This document shows, piece after piece, positions 37,494-50,300 of a stretch of DNA of 64,000 bases (position 1 is the stretch's first letter; each line of letters opens with the position of its first letter). A program made the position numbers and the translations under genes. The notes under the pieces are model-generated. The model was not told the DNA's origin. It did no database searches and worked only from the letters and a program-made list of their open reading frames with translations. The stretch is taken from the NCBI GenBank assembly GCA_944990035.1, contig CALYLX010000112.1, positions 930,001 to 994,000 of the forward strand, read 5' to 3'. The stretch comes from Clitopilus passeckerianus. Taxonomy: Eukaryota; Basidiomycota; Agaricomycetes; Agaricales; Entolomataceae.

Positions 37494-40400
37494 ATGGTGT
37501 AAGTCCCCTTGCTGGCTGAGATATAAATGATTATACTCACCAGAATACCTATTTGTAGTCCTCAAAATGCTCAGGGAAGACCCCCACCAGGACCACAACA
37601 AAACTCGTTCATGCCAGGCAATATGGGATTCGAAAACGGATTTCCTGCCTTTAATATGGATTCCGCCCAAGCAGCTAAACAATTTGCCGCACTTTCCGCC
37701 GCAAGTCAGGCGAGGATAGCTGCTAACACCCGGCCAAATCCCGTTCAGAATCCTACAAGCGGAACAAACTCGGCGCCATTTCTCGGAGGAATCAACCCTA
37801 ATAACTTTTCAACCAACATTGATCCTTCTTCTGTTACACCCTCCAGTCAAATGCTAAGTAATGGCATGCCCCATGCAAACGTGGGGACTGCACCTTTCAT
37901 GAACCCTGCTGGACATCAACAAACCCCTGCGGCTCACCAGCAGGCCAATGCTATCGCTGCCATGAAGCAACGACAACAAGGTTTCCTGGCAAGTCTTGCC
38001 AATGTTATGACACAACGCGGAACGCCGCTTCCTCCCCAATTAACTGGAGTACCGGTCCCTAATTGGGACCCTGCTGGCACGATATGGAAGAATCTGGACC
38101 TTTCACCAGAAATTGGCAATTTCAGGCTAGGCGGGAAGGACATTAATCTCATGAAACTATTCACGACGGTGTTCCAGAGTGGAGGAGGTCACTCGGTACG
38201 TCTTTGATTAATCCATGATGAAGATTCGTTCCCTCATCGTCATATCTACATCTATGGCTAGGTCTCTGCCAAAAATGCTTGGAGTCAGATCATTGCGCAG
38301 TTTGGACTACCGGAAGAAATACCCGTCGATCCTCCTGGGTCGGGCACCACGTCTGCCATCCAGACAATGAAACAATATTATATGGCTATGCTGTATCCAT
38401 TCGAACAGAACTACAAGAGCAATCTACAGGAGCAACAGAAACGGGCTCAACTGGCTGCTTCTCAGCAGGGCGGCATGCAAGCTAGCCAACCTTCCACGCC
38501 AGCAAGACCTGGATTTCCCGGAAATATGCCGCCAGGACAACCTCAGAGACCGCCCACTGGAGGAATGGGTTCCTCCGGTAATCTGCCTATCATCACTCCT
38601 CAGTCCCCTATGAATGGCGTAGCGCAATCCCAGGCTTCAATATCGCAACAACCTGGAACGCCCAATAATCATACCCAGTTTCCGCCTGGTGCCAATGGGC
38701 CCAATTTTGGTGGTCAACCCTACTCAGAGTCTGGCCTCAGCGAGCAAGACTTACAGGGCTTGAAACGAAAGATAGAGGATGATGAAAAAGACGGCAAAAG
38801 GTCAAGGCAGAAAACTGGTGTGTCATCTTTACATCACTGCTGGTTGATACTTGTATAACTGACTGGCAAGGCTCAGAACCTCCAGAGGCTACTTTGGTGA
38901 GTTGTGACGTTGTTTGAGCAGTGAATGTGTATATTTATATGGTACATTTAGCTCCCGAATGGGACCGACCAGCCAACACAGGCGCCCACCATCTCCTCGC
39001 CTGTAGTGACCGCCCCTGTTCGAACCCGCTCGCAACCCTCCCGCCGGAAGATCGAATACGTTCCACTGGCCCGTGAAGTCGAAACACACGGCGGACGTGA
39101 CGCTAAATTCATCGAACATGAAATGAACAACATTGCCAACCGGCGACCCATCCGAGATCTCAGTGATTGGGGTGTAATCGACATCGAGGCTCTGACCCTA
39201 TCCATACGGTCAAGACTCTCGATCGAGCTTGCTTATGGTATCACGACACTATCCCTTTTGTCGACCATGCGTGGGCAAGAGCCTGGTGCTGGTTTCCCCA
39301 TATTCAATTGTCCAGATCTCTTCGACGAAACCTTAGATTTGATGGAGGATCTTGCTTTCGGTGGCCCAGAGGAAGAGACGGAGGTATACACCTTTGATCC
39401 GCGAATCATCACCCACCGAGAGCTCGTAACCAGTATCCATGAATCAGAGGATCTGCCTTTGCAGGCTTGACACCGAGGCAAGGGGCCAAAGACGCCGAAC
39501 TTGGGCCTAAACAACGTCCTGGGAACCTTGTTCTCGCGATTGTCAACATCATCCGCAATCTCTCTATATTCACCAATAACCTGGAGTTCCTATGGCGCCA
39601 CCCACGACTAGTCGATGTCATGCTCCGTATCTGTAGCGTGAAGCGTGGCGTTGACGGAAAGCCCGTTCCTGTATCCCCCATTCTCTCTCTTAGCGATGCA
39701 ATCGACATCCGGCAAGATGCTCTCTACATCTTCATCAGCCTTTCAAACAACATACATCTTGCGAGCTTCCCTGCACACCAGACCAGGAGGATGGCTGGAC
39801 GTGTATTCACGCTTGTATCCTCCTTCCTCATCGACCCAGTAGAAGCAGTCACACCTCTAGCTTCCGTCCAGTTAGCTGGGATACCTCCCTCCAGCAATTT
39901 GAAACCTCCCTCCCTGCCGGATCTTGCCTTGGAAGCCTTCGACAGATTCGGACATTCAGACTCCAATAGGCAGGTCTTCTCGAAGGCGATACCGAAGGAT
40001 TCTTTGCATCGTTTATTCAAGGCTCTCGTCCACCGCCTTCCCGTGACAGATGCTGATTTCCAGTTGATCATGAGAGAAGCATGGCTGGTCCATCTGGAAA
40101 GGATTGTCATGGGCATCTACTCTCTTGCCTTCCTCTCCCCCAGATCTGAAGCGAAGAATCAAAACCGACCACCAGCTAGGTTTCAAGGCTATCATGTTCA
40201 GGATGGTTCAAAAGTTCCTCATGATGCCTACTCTCGAGGCACGCAACTATTTCCTAATTTGTGCGAGGAGAGCGGTTGAAGCTATGAAGGTATTAGATGA
40301 CGGAGAAGACTCGTTTGATATGGGCGGCAAATCAGCAGGACCAACAATGGCGTTTGGGATGGGATTCGGAGAGGCAGGGGATACTGGAGCAGAGCCTGGG

Positions 40401-40517
40401 ACTGGCCTACTGGCTAGTCATCGAGACGTTGCATGGGACATGTTGATGACTCGAGAGGTCATTGGAGATGAGATCCTGTTCAAGGAACTGGAAAGCCTTG
40501 CTCGTGTTGAATGTTGA
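37494..40517 (+). CDS. SWI1: SWI/SNF subunit Swi1 (ARID protein), two apparent frame breaks
   Basis: A Gln/Asn/Pro-rich N-terminal half is followed by an ARID DNA-binding domain (QGFLASLANVMTQRGTPLP...KDINLMKLFTTVFQSGGG...WSQIIAQFGLP...LYPFEQNY). A second disordered Gln/Pro region ends in KRKIEDDEKDGKRSR, and a C-terminal armadillo-like region comes last. Swi1 is the large ARID subunit of the SWI/SNF chromatin remodeller. The first coding exon is only 5 nt (ATGGT, 37494-37498) before a GTAAGT intron ending at 37558. Two frame switches occur in the C-terminal region: near 39456-39460 (CCTTT) and at 40137-40141 (CCCCC). Both fit single-base errors, because long conserved protein continues in the next frame. 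Confidence 0.85.
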
Positions 40518-40783
40518 CCTACCCCATTTCTTGGATGCTTTGTGCTTGGCTGTATTTGCTTATTGTAACCTGTATTTAACAATGTATTCTAAGTATAGTA
40601 GGATCCTTCTCTTTCCATGGACTGCCGAAGTGACCGTAGTTTCAAACTTTCCTGCACGTGCGGCCCGACCTGTGTTGCAGTCATCATCATCGCCTTGACT
40701 TCAAGTCGAAACCCCAATGCGACCCTCAACTTTATTTAGACCCTTGCTTTAGTAAAGCAGACAGGACTCTCTGACGACCTCTA

Positions 40784-42810
40784 ATGTCTGATTTTGTTCC
40801 ACCTCCTACCTATTCGCAAACAAATCCAGAACTCAGCTCTCAATCAGCCGAGGATCCTACTAATGACAATGTCCCACATGTCTTGATAATACCTACAGGC
40901 AACACGGTCAACTTTCAGAGAGGCTACCTAGGCGCCGAAGGCGAAACTGCTGCCATAGAGGGAGAACTCCAGGTCAAAGGGACAGATCCTAGTCGATGGG
41001 CAAAGATGTGAGAACAGTTGTCCATTCCTGCCTTCCACTGTTGACTGACAAACCGCTTCATCGACAGAACAATGTCCTTGCTAACGGTGGAATCTGCCAA
41101 TGGCACCGAGATAGAGCTTGGAGCGACGGAAGTCGTCGTGTTCTCGAGAGCAGATCAGGAAGAACTTACGACATACCCTTCCACCTTTCCGTTTGCCATA
41201 CCGCTCACCGCTGATACACCCCAGTCGCTTCAAACGGCATCCTCGTCGCTTTCACACCAGCTGACGGCGACTATACACCTCTCGAACGGACCACCCATTT
41301 CTCGTACGCTGACTGTGCACACGAAACGATATACATCGCATAACCATTTACTCCCTATCATGACGGAGACACGCAGTCTAGAAGATCCGACTCGGGTTGA
41401 AGTTCAGCTTCCACGAACTTCATACAAGACTGGAGAGCCCATTCCAATCTATGTAACTGTACCCCCTCCACCAAGCACATTGGTGACGGACCAAGGGCTG
41501 CGATTGCGGAATGTGCGCGCAGAGTTAACGAGAATTGTGGAGATCAAGCAGGATGCTTCCGGGTACCAGGAAGAACGATTCAGCAATGATGAAGGTCCTT
41601 CCTCTCTCCTTTGCGGGAGGTACCTCCGCCCCAGCCATCTTCATCGACCAGTAAGACGCCGTTTCTACCATTCTCGGCGGGCTCTTCGTTCAAGACTGTG
41701 ATTGCACGATCCGGTGCATCATGTCGTTTTCACTCCTCACGTTCAGTAAAGCTACGATTCGTGCTTTACCAATTCCTTCCATCCAGTTCACCCGTGAGCG
41801 TACCGACGTCGGAACCCGGCTTGAGCGACTCCGAATGTCCTTCTATAACACAGTTGACCCTCTTGCACTCTGTCACCTTCCAGTTGACCGTCTACGTCTC
41901 CTTCGTCGACGTTACTACACGCCAGGAGCGGATCTCCGTTATCGTCATCCCCATCACTATGCTTGCTCCGCCTGCGCCCCTTCCAGAAGTATCACCTGAT
42001 ATCGATGCAGCATACTCGAAGAAGCATGATCGCCCTCCCGCTAGGACGGTCAGAGAAGATGACAGTGAACATCCTGTTCCCCACTATTCTGAGGGTGAAG
42101 CTGGACCCAGTGTCTTGCATAGCAGCTCGCCGCCTCCCTTCGAGGAAAGAGATGCGCCTCCCCCTTTCTCACATCACGAACCAGAGGCGTCGACGTCCAC
42201 AAGGCTACCTAGCTTCCTGGAGGCAGAGTCAGAGATCATCATTCCGGAGGTGGAAAATGATGAGTTTACGCAGGTACCAGCCTCTCCACTCTTCGAAGGG
42301 GAAGGCATACAGTACGGATTTACGTCGTCAGAGCAATTTGATGGGCATACGGAACCTCTCCAGCAACTTAGTTCGCCTCCTCCAAGTCTAGAAATGGCAT
42401 CAAGAGATCCAGATATCACTTCCCTGGTTGACGTCGTTGAGCCTCAGTTGGCCATGGAAGCCCTTGGTTTAGTGCTTGACAGACATGAGGTCACATTACA
42501 AGATGACGAGGAAGCGCCTCCACCGCCACCACCAGCAATGGATGACCCAATGGACCCCCCGCCCTCCATCGACTCTGATTACAGGTCTCCTGACATGCCT
42601 CGTCAAGCCACAATCAATACATCTCCTCCTGGCCGTGCTTCTCCTGACACTCGCCCATTATACTCGACAGCTGACAATGCCGAGAATTCACCTTCACCAC
42701 CTCCTATAGAGCTGCCATCACCACATGGTCATGCCCCTCCTCCATATCTCACCCCTGGGCCTCACAATGATCAGGAGAGCGTCGCCAGACCACCTCCATA
42801 CATGGACTGA
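40784..42810 (+). CDS. Arrestin-like (alpha-arrestin/ART) trafficking adaptor, one apparent frame break
   Basis: The N-terminus MSDFVPPPTYSQ carries a PPxY motif, and two beta-rich arrestin lobes follow: VLIIPTGNTVNFQRGYLGAEGE and EGELQVKG, then LPRTSYKTGEPIPIYVTVP and LRNVRAELTRIVEIKQ. The C-lobe contains GSSFKTVIARSGASCRFHSSR and SVIVIPITML. The acidic Pro-rich tail adds more PPPY/PPYM-type motifs (APPPYLTPG, RPPPYMD), as in fungal ARTs that recruit Rsp5 ubiquitin ligase to plasma-membrane transporters. One intron lies at about 41008-41068. At 41610-41612 (TTT) the frame ending FSNDEG...LLC changes to the REVPPP frame, consistent with one missing T. Partner transporter cannot be predicted. 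Confidence 0.82.
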
Positions 42811-43053
42811 TTGTAATCCGTACTGTACAGCCCTGATATGATTCTTAGGTCCGCATCTCGCTTTTGTCTAACGTGTATAATCCAAATTCAAGAAATAATC
42901 GAGTGCATTACAAGTACCATCACAGATATATAGAGAAAGAGAAAGCGCATGTATGTAGGTAACATCATAAAGATCGTCACGGATAGGGAGAAGATGTGTA
43001 TACTTTGCAAATAAGTAAACCTACAATGACAAGACAAGACCTGCAAATCAACT

Positions 43054-44159
43054 CTAACAATTACAAGCATCCTTGGGCTTGGCTTGATGATCGTCAAGGT
43101 TGACACCCCCCTCTTGACGGGCACCATCAGCGCGTCCTGAAGCTGCACCAGGTCTATTGCTACCGCGTGTAGCGGCTAATATGTGCTCGATTGGGATCTT
43201 CTTGGCTGTAAACAGTTTAATTAACAGTTACAATACTTTCGAAGAGTAGAAAAACTAACCAATCTCTGTAAAGATATCGACAATACCCTCGCCAGTCTTT
43301 GCACTAGTCTCGAAGAAGAGAAGCCCTGCTTCTGTTGCATAAGCCTGCGCTTCTTCCCTTGGAACCTGCCGCAGGCTCTCTGGTTCACCAGAAGAACTTG
43401 GTGGCTCGCCTTGGGTAGCAGTTGCGTCATCAGCCTCATCCTCAGATTCCGAAGATGAGTTTGCACCGGACGAAGATGCCGAGGGTTGGACGAGATCGAG
43501 CTTGTTACCAGCGAGTGCAAGGACGATATTTGGGTTTGCCTGGCGTTGGAGCTCCTTCACCCATGACTTGGCCTTTTCGAGACTGGTAGCCTTTGTAACG
43601 TCGTAGACGACTATTGCAGCCTGAGCGTTGCGATAGTACATGGGCTATTGGGAGACATCAGCGATATTGTACGAAAACGGGCTTGTGACGCCATGAGGCC
43701 CGGTAAAAATGCACATACTGCAAGCGAGTGGAAACGCTCCTGCCCAGCGGTGTCCCATATCTCATATCGGAGCACGCGGTCTTCAAGCCTGCATTTCTGG
43801 GTGAGGAAGGCCGCGCCAATGGTAGGTTCTTTGTTGGGCTGGAATTCGTTGGAGACCTAGGTAGACCGAGGGGCGATGAGATAAAGAGCGACATTCCTTG
43901 AAGTTTTCTGACATACGAATCTCAGAACCACTGAAGATTTGCCGACTGCAGCTTCTCCTGTAGTATTGGGTCAGCTTGGGCACAATGTAAACGCTAAGAA
44001 GACCCCAAGGTTAGCACGAGTAAATGAACGGCACCGCAGTTTGCCGTACATGTGTGCTAGACTTGGAAGTCACAGAAGCTATTCAGCGATACTTACCTAG
44101 AAGGACAAGCTTGACTTGAACAGACTTGTCGACTGAGCCAGAAGCTGAATCTGCCATGA
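43054..44159 (-). CDS. YPT5: Rab5-family small GTPase (Ypt5/Vps21) with an acidic insertion
   Basis: G-box motifs are all present: P-loop GEAAVGKSS (21-29), effector loop [26 protein letters not shown] and ETSAKT. The protein ends CNC, a C-x-C prenylation signal. Sequence between GNKLDL and the following helix is lengthened by about 38 Ser/Glu/Asp-rich residues (about 134-172), which ordinary Rab5 lacks. Rab5 controls homotypic early-endosome fusion and endocytic traffic. Five exons occur; the first intron, after LVLLG, is unusually long (about 140 bp). The gene is convergent with the arrestin-like gene, another endocytic player, and 312 bp from the divergent acyl-CoA synthetase gene. Confidence 0.93.
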
Positions 44160-44471
44160 TAGTCGTCTGGAAAGGGATGAAAGGCTGTTAATGGGCTTGG
44201 TCGAGGTTATTGGGGAGAACAAGTGTAATGTGCTGGTTACGGTATTTGGCCTTGTTTGTCGTCCCTTCTAATAAGAACGATCACGATCGTTTCACGGCTT
44301 GACGGTTCAGCGAAAATGCGGAGAAATAATGCGAATGCAATGGTAGCTTCAATAGAGATTACAAGTATCAAATGTAATTGCCATTTCTGAAATGCGCAAC
44401 GTGTACCGGGATTACCGAAAGATATATAACCCGTCGCTTCGCCAGCCGCTGTCACTCAACTCCCAACTTCC
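44160..44471. promoter_or_regulatory. Bidirectional promoter, Rab5 and acyl-CoA synthetase genes
   Basis: The 312 bp lie between two divergent start codons and show no reading frame with splice support. Nothing else recognisable is seen. Confidence 0.35.
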
Positions 44472-47127
44472 ATGGCGCTCAATTTCACCCCCACCCCAGC
44501 TAGCATTCCCCCAGCAAATGTCCGTCTGAGGCTCAAACAGCCTGTCATTCCACCTCCAAACTGGCACGCTCTGGTGAGTGTGCCACCAACCATTATGATG
44601 ATTCGACTGAGGCCAACCATGAACCGATCAGAACCCGCTAGACTTTCTCTTGCGAGCTGCTACCATATACCCTGATAAGACGGCTCTTCTTCACCCAGAT
44701 GTGAAGCATCCCGTAGCATACAGCTACTCGGTCTGGTGAGCTCATGAGCTCCGATAGAGCTACACACAACTCAGTACCTTCCCCAGGACTCAACGTGTTC
44801 AGAACTTGGCCTATGCTCTCATTGCTGCTGGAATCAAACCAGGCGAGCGTGTAGCCGTCATAGCACCCAATAGGCATGTTCCACCAGTACAATTCTCATG
44901 CCGAAGCTGCGATCTCATTCTCCTACTAGCCCTCTCATTGCAGGTCGGTTGCTCCAACCTCACAATTCTACAGCGGAACTCACGGCATCTCGTAATAAGA
45001 CGCTCACCAGGCCGTTCTTGCTTCAAAAGCAGTACTGACACCTATTAACACGCGTCTAAAGCCTTCCGAGGTCGCCTACATCCTTGAACACAGTGGTTCT
45101 CGACTCATCCTTGTCGACCACGAGTATACCAACCTTATTGAAGGGACCAAGATTCCCTTTATCATTTCCCAGGACACTGGGCGCGAGGATGATCCTTATG
45201 AGGCTTTCCTCGCAAAGGGACGCCAGTTCAGTGAAGAACGAGGATGGGGTGGGTTGGAAGCACATACAGATGAAAATGCACCTTGTTTACTCTGCTACAC
45301 GTGAGGTCTAGCTGCACCAATTACTGATAATTACTAACTCCTCCATAGTTCTGGGACGACTGGAAGGGTGAGCTTACAACTAAAGGCCTCTGAGGCACTG
45401 CTAAGACCTCTGCTCCCTTATAGCCCAAAGGTGTCCTTACCACGCTTCGAGGTGCGTGCAAGGCTTGTATATTCTTTTCACCCAAGTGCTGAAGAGCACA
45501 TAGGATCTTACTTGGCCGCCATAGCAAATGCCTTTGAAACACGGTGAGGATCCTCAGATACTTGAGTTCCGCTGATGCTAAATCATTTCAAAGAATGACG
45601 AGGGATTCTACCTATTTGTGGTTAGTAGCCTCCCTTGCTGAATCCTTACTCCACCCTTGACCAAGAGGTTCAGGATATTGCCCATGTTCCACGCAGCTGG
45701 ATGGACCTTCCCTTGGTCGATAACATTCGCTTTTGCAGCACAGGTAAGGCTAGCCATCTATCGGAAGATACCTTACTATAACAGAGTTCCTAGATTACTT
45801 TGAGGACGGTCGACTACCATAAAATCTGGAATCATCTCATTTCCTCCAATGTCACCCATTATTGTGGTGCACCTACTGTTCAGGTTTGTGGCTGTAATTA
45901 CACTTATGATCAAACAGGAATTTAAACGTCTCTCAGATTGGAATTATCAACGACCCATCGGCAAGGAGGCTGACACAACCTGTTACAGCAATCATTGGTA
46001 TGTACCGGCATCTTATTTACTACATGAAGTAGACGACCTCAACACTCATGTGCACAGCTGGTGCTGCTCCCACTGCTCATCTCATTGCTGAACTGGAGAA
46101 GAAAGGCATCAATCCAGTCCATGTATACGGCTTGACGTGAGTTTATTACAACATATCGCTGTACACGACGAATCTGACCGGCCAATACAGGGAGGTAGAT
46201 ACCCTTAAGAATTCGCTCCCAGCTCTGGTCAACTAAACTCATCCTAGACTTACGGTCCCTTCACACGGAATTATGACCAACCTCACTGGAAGGGCCTCTC
46301 GCTCGAGGATCGGTCAAAGCTCATGGCTAGACAAGGGCACGCCTTCGCTACTGCCGAGGAAGTTCGCGTCATCTATCAGTCCGACACTGACGAGCTCATC
46401 GACGTCCCCAAGGATGGTAAGACGGTGGGCGAGATTGTCACAAAAGGAAATATCGTTATGCGGGAGGTTTGTGCTTCATCTCCTGCTCGTCACAGTGTTA
46501 GCTATAAATCATTGTGCTATAGTATTTCAATGACCCAGAAGCTACTAAGAGAGCGTTCAGAGGAGGCGTTTTCAGGTCTGGTGACCTCGCGGTCATGAAC
46601 CCGGATGGCACAGTCAGGATCATGGATAGAAGCAAGGATATCATTATCTCAGGAGGAGAGGTAGGTCCCTGGTTCACCAGTAAGAGCAGCTTAACTCACT
46701 TTCTATCTACAGAACGCATCTAGCTTAGCGATCGAACAAGGTTTGTAACTTTATCTGTCGCCCTTGCCTCAGGTGGCCTAACGTGCATCTAGAGCTTGCA
46801 AGCCATCCTCACGTCCTGGAGGTTTCTGTGGTTGCTCGTAGTCATGTCAAGTGGGGTGAACGCCCTATGGCATTCGTCATCATTCACCCTCAGCACGCTT
46901 CCAAGTGGAGTGGCCGCCATCTCGAATTCGCTGAAGATGTTAAGAAGCATGCCAAAGCAAGACTCCCTGGATTTGCCTGTCCAGAATGGGTCGAGGTTGT
47001 CCCTGAGCTACCGGTGGGTTGAGTAGCGCAGTTCCTCACAAACGTGATGATTTATTAGAGCCTCCAGAAAACATCTACTGGCAAGATTATGAAGACTGAA
47101 CTCAGGAAGATGGTCGCAAGGCTATAG
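44472..47127 (+). CDS. AMP-forming acyl-CoA synthetase, peroxisomal PTS1 candidate
   Basis: At least fifteen short exons encode an ANL-superfamily adenylating enzyme. Core motifs seen are TSGTTGRPKGV (ATP loop), MFHAAGWTFPW, YCGAPTVQ, AGAAPTAHLIAELE, YGLTETYGPF (with E from a 4-nt microexon at 46191-46194), GDLAVMNPDG, IMDRSKDIIISGGENASS, and the active-site lysine motif STGKIMKTELR. It activates a carboxylic or fatty acid to acyl-CoA via acyl-AMP. The C-terminus ARL fits a PTS1 peroxisomal signal, so beta-oxidation is plausible. Short introns dominate, and the region near 44872-45020 did not resolve, so one or two exon borders there are uncertain. It resembles the fungal medium-chain/AMP-dependent group; substrate is not predictable. 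Confidence 0.85.
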
Positions 47128-47370
47128 AGCGTCTATTCGATGTAAAGAATGTAGATGTATATTTAGACGGTTGCTGAGAAATATTTGGACAGATAAATGT
47201 GATTTAGAGTCCCTGGCGTTCCTGGCAGTACCCAGATGAATTGTTCAAAAGAAAACGGAGGCATCTTGAATTATGATGGTGAATTGTAAGTACTAAGTAC
47301 ATAGCGTCAATGCAGTGGTAATGAGAGTGTCTGGTATCAAGATAGCGAAGTTGACATGGGGAGATCATCG

Positions 47371-50300
47371 TCATGAACTGGGACATATCTTCAGGACTCG
47401 GAATGTTCCAGTATTTCGTTCGCAGAAATAAATATTATCTTCGTCACGACCGAGGAATAAAATTTCCTCTTGAGAGTCCAGCTCTACATCGCCAACGGCA
47501 AACTCTGCTCGATTTGAAGGTGACTTTGTCTGGCCGCTGATAGACTTTCGTCCCATGATGCTGCCTTTACTCTTCGACGAGAGTATGGTCGCAGATGTTC
47601 CTGAGGTAGACACAGGCGTGCCTATTTTCCATACGTATGGAGCTCTCCTGTTGATGCTCGATGGAGGTGCAAGAAAATTAGGAATCGACGTCCTTGATTC
47701 ATCGGCAGGGTTGAGAAGGGCATCGCTCAGGTCAACTGCTTCCAACCCTCCCTGACGCATCGCAATGAGCACAGATCGATCCTGGACATCCAGTGCTTCC
47801 AGCCGCTTAACATCACCCATTCGGCCGGAAGATAAAGCTCTAGTGTCCTCGCTCGAGTCCTCTGAACTCCATACAAATCGACCCTTGATGACAGATCTGC
47901 CCCGCGCATCTACGATGGAAGTGCTGTGGCCACCACGAGAAGAAAAGAATAGGGCGGGTGGTCCAAAGTGCTTTGGTTGAGCCAGGAGGGAAATTGGGCG
48001 CAAAAGTGGTTTTCCCGTTTCCTGTACGCTGGAAAGCTCTGTGGTCGATGATGCTGGAGGGGGTGGAGGCTGGAAGGGGCTTGTCGGGTCAACGCTCTGC
48101 AGCCTCAAGTCCTTGAGGAGCATAAAAGTCTCGTCTTCCTCTCTTCTCACAGGGAGATCAGGCGGCAGCATGCCGTCCTTATACCATGCTTGCATAAGGG
48201 ATGCCTTCCAAGGGCCTGGTGAAGACGTCGGTCAAGACTGTGTGATTTGATTAAAGATGGCAAAGACTCACCATGAACGACACCTTTGGGGTCTTTATAA
48301 TACCACTTTGAAGGAGCGGTTGGAACAGGCACAGGCAATCCGGGAGGAGAGAATTGGACACGGGTCAAGTCGACGTTGCTGCTTCCTTCTGGCTCGTGCT
48401 CGGTTCGATAATCCAGGAATGCTGCATACGTCGGCGGAATTATGTAGTCGTCCGCAATGGACGCGAGTGGAAATTTGGGTGCAAAACTGAGCTGTTGGAA
48501 GGTTGTATATGGACCCATGTTGGCGGTAGCAATTGTGACTAGCTCCTCGGCATGGGCAACAGCGACGGATGAGGCTTCAGTGGTATTATTTTGAGCATCA
48601 CTCTGAGCGTCTTGGTTGTCGTGGTGCTCATCGGGGTGTGCCGACGGAACGAGTGTTGGAGATCCAGGCCTGGCATTGTCACCATTTGCGGTGCTGGCCG
48701 GAACCGCGATGCTGACGTTGATGTTAGTTTCCTCCTCGCCTGGACCGTTTTCAGTGTCAGTCGCATTAGCCTCCCCGGCCCGAGCTTCACGCGCTCTTCT
48801 CCGAGCCGCCCTTCGTTCGGCTCGTCCTATTCGTACTTCCCGTACCCGGACTGTTGCTGGTTCCAAACCGAAAACATTCTGCATGAAGACGAGGAAAACT
48901 TCAACTAGATCGTCCCCCTGAAGTTGGAGCTCCAACGATCGGGGGGAGTCCGGTAGGATGAAAGTTCGAGAGAGACCTAAAGCAGTTCGGTAAGTGCCAG
49001 CAAACAGTTCCACCTTTTCTCCATTTTCACCGCACAAGATAGCCAAGAAGCTGAATTAAATTTAGTGAGTGAGTAATCATACAGTGATCCAGTACAGCTT
49101 CATACCTCTTCTTGGGTGTCTCGACAGCTTTGATCATTAGAGCATTTTTAGTCCCAGGTAATTTGACATACTCCAACTTAGGTGGTGGCGCATGAGGCGT
49201 GGAAGGAGTCGCGGGTGTTCTCCTTGTAGTTTCGGTATCGCTCAAATGGGATATTCGGACGGGGCTGCGTTCGTCGGATCTCCGACCTTGCAGAGCATTT
49301 GTCAGGAGGCGAGGGAAGAACCTGGAAGTGCGTGAACTTTGCGTTGGTGTGATATTACTCAACGCTGTTGAAGATCTGGAAGCTGAATCCGGGAGATTCG
49401 TGGTTGATCGTGATGTGGGCGTATCCCCAGCAGTGGCAGGTCGGGTGGCGGCATTGTAAGAATGTGCTGAACGGAAGGATTGCGATCGTGTGAATCTAGA
49501 ACGAGGGCCATCACTTGTAGGCGGCGCAGTGGTTGGTGTAGTCGGGGTAGTTGTTCTCCTGGGAGGTTCTGGGACCTCCGAGGAACCGCCTAGTAGAACA
49601 GACCAACGCCGTCTACGTCTGGTTGATGATTGGGCGGTATCAGGCCGACAGGGTGCTTCGTGGCCCTCTGAGGTGCGCGGGCTGGATGGTGCGGTACTAG
49701 CACTGGCCGACGCAAGAAGGATTGGCTGCTGAGGTTGCCTCGTGCCAATTGGAGGGAGATCGGGAAGTCGAGACTCCATCAGAATTTGCGCAAGGCTAAG
49801 GCCTCCGTCCCCTTCATCATCCTCATCGTCTACAATTTCTGTGTTGTTTAGAGGCGTTTCAGGTTCATAAGGGGTTTCGCCCCGTATGCTTGTCGGCGAC
49901 GCTGAAAGTGCCTGTCGAAGAGTCAAAAGAGTAGGTGATGGTGAAGGTTCGGGAACTACATTGGCAGTTGACCTTGGGACAGATAGGTCCAGATTGGAAG
50001 GTCTATTCCGCCGAGAAGCCATCGAACCAGAACGGGTATGCGTCACTGATTGAGGTGAAGTCGCCGCTGTAAGATGCATAGGCGCAGGGGCAGGTTGTGC
50101 CCGGCTACTTGTCCTCTCATCCAATGCCTGGCTGCCACTGGGACCGGCTGCCACGATGTCGATGGCCTCATCATCACTTGCACCGGCCCAATCCGTCTTA
50201 ATGTCAGAATCTGCATGCTCAGCTCTGTCGTTTTCAGCATGAGGCGCAGCCCTTAGGACTTCGCTAATCGAGCCACTACGGTTGCGGGAGACGGATGGTG

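Noticed and set aside
48591..48921. Two overlapping + strand frames of about 100 codons over the GYF gene
   Set aside because: Mirror images of a biased, Ser/Pro-rich minus-strand exon.
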